Part shown: piece by piece, positions 1-10,918 of the stretch | How the letters are laid out: every line of letters begins with the position of its first letter | Position numbering within the stretch: the stretch's first letter is position 1 | The notes under the pieces: generated by a model | Database searches by the model: none | What the model was told of the DNA's origin: nothing | Seen by the model: only the letters and a program-made list of their open reading frames with translations | Origin: Pleodorina starrii | Taxonomy: Eukaryota > Chlorophyta > Chlorophyceae > Chlamydomonadales > Volvocaceae | DNA length: 64,000 bases | Direction: 5' to 3' | Assembly (NCBI GenBank): GCA_030267565.1 | Contig: BRXU01000007.1 | Coordinates: 1,984,001 to 2,048,000, forward strand | Made by a program: the position numbers and the translations under genes

Positions 1-207
1 GGCTAGGTGACGGAGCTATAGTTCGCACTAGGCGGCACCTCGCCAACTCGCCTCACTCTCGCTAAACCCGCTCCCTAAAGCCTCCCTCGCCTACAAAAGG
101 CAGCCCGCGGCGGTCTCTGCACCCTAAGTCCTCTCGGACCCAAAGGAACCCCCCCACCTCCCCTCCTCTCACGCCTCCCTGCCTCGACGCCCTAAGTTCC
201 CTCCCTC
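1..207. repeat. Direct repeat copy A (partner at 1155-1361)
   Basis: The first ~207 bases of the window recur almost unchanged at 1155-1361, an offset of 1154. The copies differ by a few bases in a C-run near position 160. The second copy runs straight into a GT microsatellite. The unit is pyrimidine-rich and non-coding in appearance. Because it starts at base 1, the repeat may extend beyond the window. Tandem duplication of a ~1.15-kb unit or a dispersed repeat are both possible. Confidence 0.85.
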
Positions 208-267
208 ACCCCTAAAGCCCCTTCATCCCCTCACTCCACGACCCCTCCCTCTCCCTCCATACCCATC

Positions 268-510
268 CCTGCGTGCTGCACACACTGAAAGTGGCCGTTG
301 ACCACCGCCAGGATGGGATGGTCAGGCCCTACCCCCTCCCATCCCCGCCTTGGCACGTCTAGCTCCGCAAACCCCCGCACACGCTGCCAAAAATCTAGCG
401 CTGCGCGCGCCTTGGCCACCTCGACTGGGTCTGGGGCATCCGGGGCGGTAGGCGAGTTCCTGACTGCCCACAGCCCCACGCGCGCCCGTTCCATGGCCGT
501 GAGTGCCGCC
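268..510 (-). other. Possible coding fragment, minus strand
   Basis: The minus strand reads as a plausible peptide with motifs such as ARAALDFWQRVRGF and GWEGVGPDHPILAVV, which look protein-like in spacing of Trp, Gly and hydrophobics. It resembles C-terminal tails I associate with algal LINE proteins, but I cannot name a family. The adjacent GT tract at 533-580 and the lack of a start suggest an exon or a transposon remnant. The call is weak. Confidence 0.2.
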
Positions 511-530
511 AGGCAGATCACGTCCCACAC

Positions 531-532
<2 letters not shown>

Positions 533-580
<48 letters not shown>
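533..580. repeat. (GT)n microsatellite
   Basis: About 24 uninterrupted GT dinucleotides. It translates to the alternating Cys-Val and Thr-His runs seen in the overlapping reading frames, so those frames are not evidence for genes. Confidence 0.97.
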
Positions 581-581
<1 letters not shown>

Positions 582-1154
582 GTTACAGTATCTGACCGGG
601 CCCTGACGCTGGCCAGGGGCTGCTAACCCAGCCCCGACGGAAAGACCGCCTAAGCACTCTCCCCCTTGCGGTGGGAGAAGGGCGTGAGGGGCCGCTACCC
701 CCTCCTGCTCGACGCAGAGCTGGCTGCGTCGTATACCCCATATACGGGTGTACGGTGCAGCGGCTCCCCAAAGACTTGAGCTCACAGCCTGCCTTATACG
801 GCAGCTGGGCCCTTCGTCCGCACAAACAGCAGTCGCGCCGGCGCACTACGCGGCGCCCGCGCTGTCCTGCCCGCCCTGAAGTCCTTGCAGCGCCGGGGCG
901 CCCGGCCGGCCTGCTACCGGCTGGCGGTGCTCCTCTAGGCGCGAAAACAAAGCGCTGAGAACCTGCCCCGAGCTTGGTCCGGCTCGTGGGCGGTCAGCAC
1001 CAAAGGAGAACCCAAGACAGCGCGCGCCCTACCCCTGCTACTACTCCTACTACGACGGCCCCGGAGGGGCCGGGGGTGGCCCCTAGAGGCTGAGCTCCAG
1101 AGCGCCGCTTGGCCTCGACGCGGCAGGAGGTCGGGAGCGGGCCTTGCGGCAGCG

Positions 1155-1351
1155 GGCTAGGTGACGGAGCTATAGTTCGCACTAGGCGGCACCTCGCCAA
1201 CTCGCCTCACTCTCGCTATACCCGCTCCCTAAAGCCTCCCTCGCCTACAAAAGGCAGCCCGCGGCGGTCTCTGCACCCTAAGTCCTCTCGGACCCAAAGG
1301 AACCCCCCCTCATCCCCTCCTCTCACGCCTCCCTGCCTCGACGCCCTAAGT

Positions 1352-1361
<10 letters not shown>
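1155..1361. repeat. Direct repeat copy B (partner at 1-207)
   Basis: Second copy of the segment at the window start. It ends where a GT microsatellite begins, whereas copy A continues into unrelated C-rich sequence. Homology therefore stops exactly at the simple repeat, which may have been the recombination or slippage boundary. Confidence 0.85.
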
Positions 1362-1383
<22 letters not shown>

Positions 1384-1387
1384 TGTG
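1361..1387. repeat. (GT)n microsatellite beside a splice acceptor
   Basis: About 13 GT units lying 10 bases before the likely acceptor CCCACAG at 1391-1397 that opens the exon of the plus-strand membrane-protein gene. The tract sits where the polypyrimidine tract would be. Confidence 0.95.
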
Positions 1388-1397
1388 GCGCCCACAG

Positions 1398-2956
1398 GCC
1401 TGCCCTTCTGCGACGCGTGCCCGTCTGAATCCGGATCCGAGTCCGGTTCGTACACCCCCTCGACCCGCCGCGGCATGAGCCCGCGAGCGTACTTCACTGC
1501 CGCCGGCGCCGCCGCCGTGGCGGCGTGGCTGGTGCAGGCGTGGCTGGTGTCGCTGCTGGCATGCGTGGCCGTGTGGGCCGCCACCATGCAGTCGATCCAC
1601 TCCGCAACAAAGGCGGTGAGGCCCACGCGAGCGCCCGATCTAATCGCCGTGTCTAATTCCTCAGCAACTACGCTACTATACGGTACTCGCATGGAATGAG
1701 TATGACTGCTAGGCACGGCGTTTGAACTGCTAGGCAACAATTATCGTAACCACGTCCCTTGGGACGTATGCGTTGCTCATCGAGTCGGGATTTACTGGCG
1801 ATCTCGGCCTTACTGCTGGCGATCGTCGTCGTGGCGCCTGGATGGCTCTCCCGCCATGCCGTAACGATAGTTGTACGGCACTGTACTGCAGGTAAAGCCG
1901 TACTCCTCGACGCTGGCTACCGCCGCCGCGGCGGCGACTACCGTGGAACGGCTGACCCGCGACGCCTCCGCTGCGGCCTCTCACGCCATTACCTTCTCAC
2001 ATGGCGCCGACGGCGGCGAGGGCTTGGACCGCGGCGGGTGGGGGCCCGGAGGCTTCTGCCCGCCTTCTTGCGTTGACCTATCGGCATTCAGGTGACACGG
2101 AGGGAGGGGCGGAACGCACACACACGCTGCTGCGGCAGCGGCTGCTGCTTTCCAAACCACGGAACGGCCACCGCTGCCGCTGATGATGGCGGCAGGTGCA
2201 CAACTGCCCCGACCTCTTCCCTCCCGCAGCCCAGACTCCCTCGCCCCACCTTGTGCGCCTTCCTGCAGTTATTACCTGGGGCAGGAGACTTGTTGCTGCA
2301 ACACGGTGGGTACGACACGTTGTACCACACATCCAGGGCTATTGTACGGCGCTCCGCACGTGCCAAACCCGGGCCGCTAGCTTCGGCTGCGCTTTTGCCA
2401 GTCGCATTTCCTGACCCCTCTGCTTCCTTTCCTCACTGCAATATGGTTGCCTCCGAGCGCTTTCTGCGCGCAGCGCACACTACTCTTGCCTCCTTTCTCC
2501 ACGCTTCTGTGCAATTCAATCCTGCTCCTCCCCCACCCTACTAACGCTGCCGGGCAATTCAATCCTGCTCCCCCTGACACTCAGATTGGTGGCGTGTTCG
2601 CAGCGGAGCCTCACTCCGCCGCTGCTGCCGGCAGTCTGACCTGGGCACTGCTGGGTTTGGGGCTCCTTTGGGCGGGAGTGTCCTGGCTGCTGCTCGCGGC
2701 TGGCTGTCAGATCGCGCACACGGAGAGTGAAACCCTTCTGTGTTTCGAAACCACGTGCGCGGCGGCGGCGGCGGCGGCGCAGAGGAGCGAGACGATCGGC
2801 CAGCAGGGCCAGCAGCAGGCGGCAGTTCAGCGGCTGTCGTCGTGGCTGCTGCAATGGATGGACGGCGATGGGGTCGACGGGGGCTGGGCTAGCGGTTGGG
2901 GGGGCGGGGGGCAAGGGTGGCCGAGGGACCCGCTACTGGGCGGCAGCACGCCGTAA
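1398..2956 (+). CDS. 3' exons of a membrane-protein gene, function unknown
   Basis: Exon model: 1398-1615 (acceptor CCCACAG, donor GTGAGG), 1892-2091 (acceptor TACTGCAG, donor GTGACA), a possible 37-bp microexon near 2270-2306, and a final exon 2585-2956 ending in TAA. The first two exons join in phase 0, and the microexon would restore phase for the last exon. Exon 1398 encodes a Ser/Glu-rich stretch then a hydrophobic run (AAAVAAWLVQAWLVSLLAC) typical of a membrane helix. The last exon has a second helix (LTWALLGLGLLWAGVSWLLL) followed by Ala-, Gln- and Gly-rich sequence. I recognise no family; a small two-helix membrane protein is inferred. Upstream exons are outside or unrecognised. A TGTAA at 3166-3170, the usual volvocine polyadenylation signal, lies about 210 bases past the stop. 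The splice sites are visual calls. Confidence 0.5.
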
Positions 2957-4257
2957 GGCGGACGACGAAAGACACCCGGCAGGGTACCGCGGTAGGCGAA
3001 GGTCAGATTCTGCGGTCTCGTGAGTGCTGTGATTACAGTAATTGATGGGCATTGTTCGTAGTCATAACTTCTGCTGCAAAAACATCGATTGAGATGCATC
3101 TTCTTCATGGGGCCATGCTATTCACGGCACCGATGAGGAGTGGGCAGGCTGAGCCTCCATATGCATGTAAAAGAATACACTCTATCCATCCGCCCAGAAA
3201 GGAAGTGAGAGTTATCCTACCCAGGAGCGAAACAACGATAGGCGGGCAGGGCCTCACTGGTGAACACGTTATAATGAGGGCGGGAAATTTGAACAAAAAT
3301 AGCACAACAGGCATGCCGTCCCTGCTGCATGCCCTGGGTGTTCCGGTGCAGCGCACGACAAGCAGCTGACCTGTTGGCCCTAATTTTCCCGAGTCTGGAG
3401 CGAGACAATCGATCGAAATAACCAAAGCGAACAAAGTGAGAACGGCAATACCATACCACACAAGTGCTGCAAACCACTAATGCACCCTGCTACATGTCGC
3501 CCAGCTTGGTGCAGCTGCGCTCGCACACGCACATGCCCACATGTACGCATGCCCACTACTGAAACCACCAGCTGCGGCAACATATTTCTAGCGCCGCCTA
3601 TACATCAGTGTGTGTAGCAGGTAGGTAGGTAGCCCGGCGTCTGTATCCGGCCAAAACGACCGACAGGTGCATGATTCAACGGGCCTTTTCAGACCACTAA
3701 TGCACCCTGCTGTATGTCGCCCAGCTTGGTGCAGCTGCGCACGCACACGCACATGCCCACATGTACGCCCACTGCTGAAACCACCAGCTGCGGCAACATA
3801 TTTCCAGGGCCGCCTATACATCAGTGTGTGTAGCATCTAGGTAGGTAGGTAGCCCGGCGGCTGTATCCGGCCAAAACGACCGATCGACAGAAACATGATT
3901 CAAGGGGCCTTTTCAGGGCATACGAATCAACGTTATTATCGAAGGACACGGAATACGGAGGGACGTATGGGCACACAGCAGGGACCTTCACAGGGTTCAT
4001 CGCCAGCAGCACACGCAGGCAGGTGTGCGTGTCGAGATAGATATTGCTTGACGCCTCTATCTATCCTACTGGCCCCGCTCCCTTGCGTGTCACATGCATG
4101 GCATCCCGGTCGGTCCACTGTCATCTGCCATGCATATAGTGCTGCAACAATCTAAGAAAAATGCCAAGGAAAAGGTGTTATTAATACTATTTCTGCTCGC
4201 TGGGACGCGTTGCGCACGCAAGCAAGCCTACTTTCTCCACACCACGACCTGATATAG
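2957..4257. other. Intergenic region between two converging genes
   Basis: The plus-strand gene ends at 2956 and the minus-strand gene ends at 4258, so this is a convergent 3'-3' interval. Apart from the tandem duplication at 3474-3915 I see no coding signal or RNA gene. Confidence 0.6.
3474..3915. repeat. Tandem duplication, two ~220-bp units
   Basis: The sequence beginning CCACTAATGCACCCTGC at 3474 recurs at 3694 (period 220). Both units carry the tetranucleotide run TAGG repeated three times and end in GGGCCTTTTCAG. A few small indels separate the copies (for example GCATGCCCACTA against GCCCACTG). It is non-coding. Confidence 0.9.
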
Positions 4258-7200
4258 CTAGATCGTGAAAAGGCCAACAGCGGCCACGAAGGGCAGGTCT
4301 GTAACCGCCAGTACGGAATTGTCGTTGAATTCCAGGCGGGCGCCCACCACTGTGCTGCCGGCAAACTCCGCGGCGGTCAGCATCCCCGATCGCACCACGG
4401 CGGCCGGCGACACCGGGAAGTGTGTGAGGCCGGGGCAGACGTAGGCGGGGGAGGCATCGCGGGAAGCGTCGAAGACCGGGACAAGCAGCTGAGAGCCCGC
4501 CTGCCGCAAAACACACAAGGGTGTACGGCACACGAGGGAGTGTAAATTCCTTTTGAAAGTGTAAACACGGTAGGTATTTACATACAGAGAAAATGGTGGA
4601 CGTGCAATGTTCAGCAATGGCTGTTAATAGGTAGGCGAATACCCGGACGAGACCCAAGCATTACGACGGGGCAGGGCGCATTTCATTACATATGACTCGA
4701 CGGAGATACGCCGAGATGTGTTGCAGTGCCGGTACCGCGTTGTTTTGTTATGCCTTCTGAAAAGGTTGCGACGCCGATATATGCCAGGTCACGATATTCA
4801 CGATATACCCATGATACGTACTACGTACACGGGCATGTTGCGTTGACGTTGCGTGAAATAAGACGGCAGTGACGACTCACCGGGTTGCCGCCGCTGCCCG
4901 CCGGCGGGATGACCAGCAGGTGTACGGCAGTCACCAGAGGCTGCAGGGTCCCCAGATTGAGGAAGTAGACACCCACGGAGCGGGCCGTGCGGGCGGTGGC
5001 GTTGGAGGGCAAGTACGACACGTCCAAAATCCGCGGGGCGGCCTGCAAAGGACGAGCGGAAACAGATCCTTTCAACCCCTGCAGGAAGTATCTAATCCTT
5101 CCACTACATCCATCCGACCAGCAGAAACGTCCGTCTTGATGAGTCATTTCACGCCACCTTTTGCAGAAGGGAGTACCGGTAGTGTACCAGAGGGAGACGG
5201 AGCCCAGACACGGAGTGTGTGGGAAAAGCAACCCATCATCAGGGCCCATCATAGTAAATGCGGTCACCGCGGTAGTGGGCTGTACCCGCCGAAGAGGCTT
5301 CAGTCTGCTCCCTTAACACACGCTAGCTAGGGCTTACGGTTCAGCGTAAACTTTCCTTTTCCTTTTCCTTTTTCTAAGCACAAGGAACAAAAGCAGACAC
5401 TTACCTTTCTGTTTGCAGGCGCCCAGGCCAGGGAGGCGGCGGGGCGGTCGCAGGTGGTGATCTGAAGGACCGACGCCCGTGGCGGACCCACGACCTTGGA
5501 GGCCTGGCCAGGCACCTGATGAGGGCGGGCGGGGCCGCACGCATCCAAGGGCGTGGGTAGGGGCGGGGGCCCGGGGACCCGGGATGGTGGGGCGATCGGG
5601 TAAGAGCAGGGCCCCATTCATCGCACGTGTCTGGTCGGTTAGATTAGATCTAGGACCCTTCTGCCCCTCTTCATTATTTACACCGAGGCGAGCAGCAACG
5701 AAAAACATGTGGAGGAAAAACGTGGCTTTCCACTAGGTCGCGCTTATGGATGGCAAAGGGTGTAGAAAGAAATGCGTTGTAACAGTTCTACAGTTGCGTG
5801 AAGCAATCCCATTTATAGGATGTTGGATCACGTATACAGTATGGTATACCGTCTTCCGCACTCACATCACTCGAGGCGGATGTTGCCCACAATGGGGGGG
5901 GCGGAGGCGAGGGAGGCAGCGGAGGCGGCGGCGAGGGCTTGGGCGGCGGCGGGGTAGGGGGACCGGGCGGTGGCGGCGACTTTCCACGTTTTGGCTTCGG
6001 CGGCGGTGGTGAGGGTGGAGGTGAAGGCGGAGGTGAGGGCGGGGGTGAAGGTGGGGGCGGGGAAGACTTGGGAGGTGGAGACGGCGGGGGCGGTGCGGGT
6101 GGCATCGGACTAGGTGGAGGAGGAACGGGAGGAGATGGGGACGGTGGAAGAGGTGAGGGCGGCATTTGTGGTTGTGGGGAGGGGGGCACGGGTGATGGCG
6201 GCGGCGGCGTGGGAGATGATAGTGAGGGCGGCGGTGGGGAGGAAGTTGGGCTTGGGGAATTCGCTGGTGAGGACGGCGGTGGGGAGGGAGTTGGAGGTGG
6301 AGGAGGTGGAGGTGGAGTTGTCCTGGGAGGTGGCGGCGGCGGTGGTGGTGGAGGTAATGGAGGGGCGGGAGAAGGCGGTGGACTTGGGGGCGGTGGTCGT
6401 GGAGAAGGTGGCGCATTCGGCATTTGTGTGACTGTAGCGCCCGTGGCGGCAGCCAAACTGCCCAAACTCAACGGCAGGCCAGGCGGAGGGGCCGGCGGGC
6501 GAGGCGGAGGCGGAGGCGGGCTGGGCGACTCCACCACTCCCGGCGGATTGGGTGGCCGCGGGGGCGGTGACGGCGGAAGCGGCACCTCAATCTGTTTGGT
6601 GACGCTGAAGTCGACCGTGACGGAATCATTACCCGTTGGAGTGGCCAGCAGATGGCGTGTCTGATGCTCAATCGCGACCACTGCCTGGCGCTGCTCGCCT
6701 CCTTCCCCCACTGGCAGGAGCTCCACCAGCGACACAAGGCCCAGGGCGCGAAGGCCCGCCATCTCCGGACCCTTCACACTCAGCGCCCGACGGACAATTG
6801 TGGAATCAGTAGTAGTGGAAGAGGTCTCGAGTGCGGCACGGCGGCGGCGGGCGATCGTGTACCGCACGCCGTTGACGGTGACGGAGGACACATCAATCTG
6901 GTCCAGCGGGATGCCCCATACAGCGTTGATTTGCTGTTTGAAGGCGTCGACGAAGGCGGAAATGGCGGTCTGCATGCACGCAGTTGAGCAGAAGGACGTT
7001 CGTACGGCCATGGATGCGACATGTAGGTAATAATGATATTCGCGTGTGCACATAGCGAGCCATATTCACCATGTCATGATGAACAAAGAGCGCATTACGT
7101 ATCTCAAATAGTACGAAACTGCCGGCGTGGACGGAGACGACCACTGAAAAGGCATCGTGTTTGGCACCTCTGGCTGCTCGCTCGCTCGTCGTTTATTGAA

Positions 7201-7807
7201 CGTATGGACGACGGCGCCCCCTTCCCCCGGACCGCCTGGGTGGCTGCGACCGTTTTCAAGCGGAACGTCGTCGCATCGGCCGACCCGCCGAGACGTTTAA
7301 GAACGTCGAGCAAGGCCGCCTTGGAGGGGCATATAGGATGATCTAGCGGGAAGGCAGGTGCTTAGGACCGTGACGACCTGTGGTCACGACTATAGTATTA
7401 GGGTTTAGGATCTTTACCCAATCTATACCCGTCCTATAGCCTGTTACAGCACACCGCATCTTAATACCACAAGGTTCCAAATGCAACATATCATTTACTG
7501 GTCGCTTCATATTTATATGCGGCACGAAACAATATAAATATGAAGTTCACCAAGCCTGTTAGTTATGAGGCGGGGTGGGGGTATTGAGTGGACAGTTAGC
7601 CCGTTAGCCCACACATACACGTGGGTTCGCACGCACGCAATCTTTCTAACAGGACGTCCCCGCATACCATATCTGCAGTGCCGGTGACAGTAGTCAGATC
7701 CACGCCCGTGAATCCAGCCGAGAAGTCGGTCGTCACGGTTGCGATACCAGGCGGCAGCGGTGGCATGGGAGCCCTCGATCGCGGCGGTGAAGGCGGTTGA
7801 GGCGGAT
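4258..7807 (-). CDS. Multi-exon extracellular protein with a Pro-rich (HRGP) rod
   Basis: Five minus-strand exons fit together: 7807-7668, 6969-5866, 5515-5405, 5042-4881 and 4500-4258 (stop TAG). Donors are GTATGC, GTGAGT, GTAAGT and GTGAGT; acceptors end CAG. All four introns are phase 0 and the exon lengths (1104, 111, 162, 243 bp) are multiples of three, which supports the model. The protein starts mid-sequence with a short Pro-rich run and a beta-rich segment (PGIATVTTDFSAGFTGVDLT). It continues with a ~130-aa globular part, a ~230-aa rod of [11 protein letters not shown] repeats broken by one non-Pro island, and ~170 aa of Cys-poor globular sequence. Such rods are hydroxyproline-rich in volvocine walls and matrix, so an extracellular matrix role is inferred; I cannot assign pherophorin or another named family. 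A further exon near 7100-7320 (motif ALLDVLKRLGGSADATTF) is possible. The 5' end is missing; the Harbinger/LINE insertion lies just upstream. Confidence 0.7.
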
Positions 7808-8331
7808 CTGAGGCGGCGGGCAACATCACACATGTACACATATGGTGGTCTTAGGGCCTATTTCCAGTGCGGATTAAGGTCCGGGGTTAGCCTTGATCTC
7901 CCCGCTAATCCCCGTAGTGGAAATCCCCGTGGGTTTAAGCTGGATTAGCCAGGGGTCGGGGGCTGCGTTATGCCACCATACTCTCTATTTAGAGAATCAG
8001 CTGGGGCTCGTAAGAGTTCAAGAAAGAGCAGATACAGTTTATGATTTACCAGTATTTACCTTGAATCCTCTGGCAAAAAAGTTATGACCTGCCCCCACCC
8101 AGGCGATAACTTTCCGTACGTGAATTTTCATTCATGGCGGCATACTTGACATTAATTTCTAGGTAACACCATAATTAAGACGTCAAATAAGAAACTGCTA
8201 TTTTGATTTGCGCGAAAGGTGCTACTTCAGTGTCCGGTCTTATGCTGCCCCAAAATATTGCGCCTCCTGTGCATTTACAATAATGGTAAAATACCTAATG
8301 TGTTTCAGAACTCAAATTATGTTTACGTTTG

Positions 8332-10053
8332 ATGATGATGATGATGTTACAAGCTTTGAGCTCGTAAGGCCCAGACGAGCCAGGAGGCTCATGGACCACT
8401 AGAACCCGATAAAACTAGATAGAAATCAAGAAAGGAAACATAAAGAAATATTTATCAAGCAACCAAGTTAAACTGGTATGCCGGTACTCAGACTTCGTAA
8501 CCGACGCATCTCGTGGAGCGCTTTAGCAATCAAACGCTGATCTCCTAGTGTCATGACAGCGCACATATTACCATTAGGCAACGCGTCCGATAACTGCAAA
8601 TTCTGGCGAATGCCTTCATAAGCAGGACACTCCAGAAAAACGTGGTACTCGTCTTCAACCGCACCGGTACTACACATAGGGCAAACACGATCCGCTCTCG
8701 TTCTACCATTCGGACGGTTAACCTCAATCGCCCAACAGCAAAGGCGGAAACGAATCAAACTCCGATGATGACTGGAGGGGATGTACGTCTTGAGATGGCT
8801 GGGGTCGCCCATCCAGAGCTCATACCGACACATCTTTACCCCCGGCCGACGGTTATCAGAAACAAAGTCGCGAGGATTTACGGTGAGACGCTCATTAGCC
8901 CAGCCCGCATCCAGCCTATCCTTAAGCTCACCAAGCAGCCAAGGAATATCCAACTTATGAGAAGACAAAGCATCCACCTTGCTCTCGGTATCCAAACTCC
9001 CAGTCACACTATCCACGTCGTACCCCAGCGCCCGAAGCACCCTTAGAACCTTCGCACCCCACGAATCATGAAGGCCGTCTCCCATTAAGGCGAAACGTAG
9101 CTCTTCTCTAAAAACATGATGGTAAATAGAACTCTCGGACTCCACCAACTTATTCCAAAAACGAAAGATGAGCCTCGCCCAAAACAAATGAAGGGGGTGT
9201 TGGCCAAATTCCCGAAACACCAACGCGGTGGTGGCAGTTTTAACACACGCTAAGGCACGTAAATACGAGAGCTGAAGCCCTACCATCCGATCGGCAACAG
9301 CCCTGTCAAACAGGCAAGTCCGCGATTCGTCTGCCTCCAGGATCTGAACAAGAAGATCTGGAGCCCAAACTTGAGCCCCGTAAGAGAGGATTGGCCGAAT
9401 CTGTGAATTAAAGCATTTTAGCCCTACCCCGGGAAGAAGAAGCCCCTGCCGTCGCAGCTTATTTATTAAAGAGAAAATGGCACGTTGCCCTGCCGAAAAA
9501 AGCTCGTCAGTGCATGACACGAAAGGCAAATCTGGTCCGTAGTGGATCCCCAGATACCGCGCACGTCCCACCCAATCGATAGGCTTAGAGGCCCACTGAC
9601 CGTTCTCCCAGCTAGACATGACGAACGGAGGCCCTAAACCCATCACTTCTCGAATGCGCGGGTTGGCGTGTACGCCTAAAATTTCTGTTTTCTTAACATT
9701 CACCCGCATACCAAAGGTCGCACACCATAACCCAAGCATCTGTAGCAACCGTTCCAGACGCGCCCTTGAGCGTGCAAACAAACTAAGATCATCTGCGTAC
9801 AGCAGTAAGGGAATCCTAAAACCATCTGCACAAGGACACTTGTTCGCGTACATGAACGAGGGGCGATCCCTGTCCAAGACGTCGATAAAATCCGCAAAGC
9901 TCTCTCCAAAGATGCCATACAACGTGGGGCTAAGCGGGCACCCTTGCTTGACTCCCTGGGAAGACTCGAAGGGGCAACCCGTTGCGCCGTTAACGCGCAG
10001 CTTAAGGGTGACCTTATCGTAGCAGGCTTTAATGGCTTTCAGTGCTTCAGGGT
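8332..10053 (-). mobile_element. 5'-truncated LINE (non-LTR retrotransposon)
   Basis: An 11-bp direct repeat GTTTACGTTTG lies at 8321-8331 and 10054-10064. On the minus strand the element ends in a short (ATC)n tail abutting the left copy, as expected of target-primed reverse transcription. The 5' end is cut inside the reverse transcriptase, so only ~1.7 kb remains. It landed inside the Harbinger-like element, so it is the younger of the two. Confidence 0.85.
8468..10053 (-). pseudogene. LINE reverse transcriptase C-terminal part (truncated)
   Basis: The open frame runs from the truncation point at ~10053 to a stop at 8468. It starts mid-RT with KACYDKVTLKLRVNG and the palm motif QGVKQGCPLSPTLYG, followed by the catalytic YADD box (LLLYADDLSLF), the thumb and a long C-terminal region. 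Near the end is a CCHC finger (CPMC...HVFLEC), typical of L1-like LINE proteins. The fingers, the RT N-terminus and any endonuclease are absent, so this copy cannot move alone. The retained frame has no internal stop, suggesting a fairly recent insertion. An L1-type clade is inferred from the finger and not proven. Confidence 0.85.
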
Positions 10054-10221
10054 GTTTACGTTTGCTTCAAACGCAATCATATCGCTGCATTGCCCTTTGT
10101 ACGGCCTTAATCCCCGCACTAACCCCTGGCCTTAAGAATAGCCGGGGATTAGCAGAGGATCAGCTAGGATTACAGGGAACCTGATCCCAGACCGTTAACC
10201 CGCACTGGAAATAGGCCCTTA

Positions 10222-10636
10222 ACCATTGACCAAACTGCAAAGGCAGATTCAGCGCGGCACGAGCATTATACTATCAGCTAACTGATATATGATAAATATA
10301 TATCTTATATGATAAGATATATCGATCGGCTATTATTCAGTGCACGTCGCCTGCAACTGTCGTCCATATATACGACGTAGCCCGCCCGACGACCTTAAAG
10401 TGGCCTGACGCCGATCTATCTGACGCATTTATTTTCATTAGTCAGTTCGTTCCAAGAAAGATATCTAGCAAGCTTGACAAGTAGGTTTTGTTTGCTCCTA
10501 GCGTGCGTATGCGGTGTTATGCGGCACACGCAGTATAAAGAGAGGTTCTCTCGGATGGTTGCCAGCAGGCATGGGGCTCGTTCGTGCTAGACGATGCACT
10601 ACGTACGTAGGTAGAGAGATGTGTCTCTGTCGCGTC
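10222..10636. other. AT-richer spacer, no gene seen
   Basis: This contains a short run of ATATAT/GATATATC palindromic sequence around 10285-10325 and otherwise no coding signal, tRNA or recognisable repeat. Confidence 0.5.
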
Positions 10637-10815
10637 GACTTGCCATGGACACTTCTCGCCCACTTTGCACAGCCACGCACGGTCCTCCGACTCGGAAACT
10701 TGGCGCTAACAATAGCGAATGCAATCTCCTCAAAACTTCTGGCTGCCAAAGCCCAGAGCTAACGAATTGACGTGTGACAGACGGACGCACGCACAATTAT
10801 GGGGTCGTACATGAC
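10637..10815. repeat. Copy 1 of a dispersed segment (others at ~12786 and ~13193)
   Basis: The block running from GACTTGCCATGGACACTT through CCACTTTGCACAGCC to CCAAAGCCCAGAG recurs at about 12786-12912 and 13193-13320. Copies 1 and 3 also share a following ACGCACAATTATGGGGTCGTA. Identity is high but imperfect. I see no coding role. Confidence 0.85.
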
Positions 10816-10918
10816 CCATGAAGCTTCGCTTCATAGCCCAGAGCAATTTTGTTGTGGAGGAGGAGGAGTGGCAGAGCGAGTACGATTTGGCCGGGTGGGC
10901 CGAGCGTACGGAGCGACA

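Larger units (their letters stand above)
7854..10218. mobile_element. PIF/Harbinger-like DNA element, interrupted by a LINE
   Basis: Terminal inverted repeats begin GGGCCTATTTCCAGTGCGG at 7854-7872 and, inverted, at 10200-10218. Similarity continues for about 32 bp with a few mismatches. A 3-bp TTA duplication lies outside each end (7851-7853 and 10219-10221). TTA target duplications with GGGCCT-like termini are characteristic of PIF/Harbinger elements and their Tourist-type MITEs. Without the LINE (8332-10053 plus one target duplication) the element is only about 630 bp and has no transposase frame, so it is non-autonomous. It sits just 5' of the visible exons of the minus-strand matrix-protein gene. 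Confidence 0.8.
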
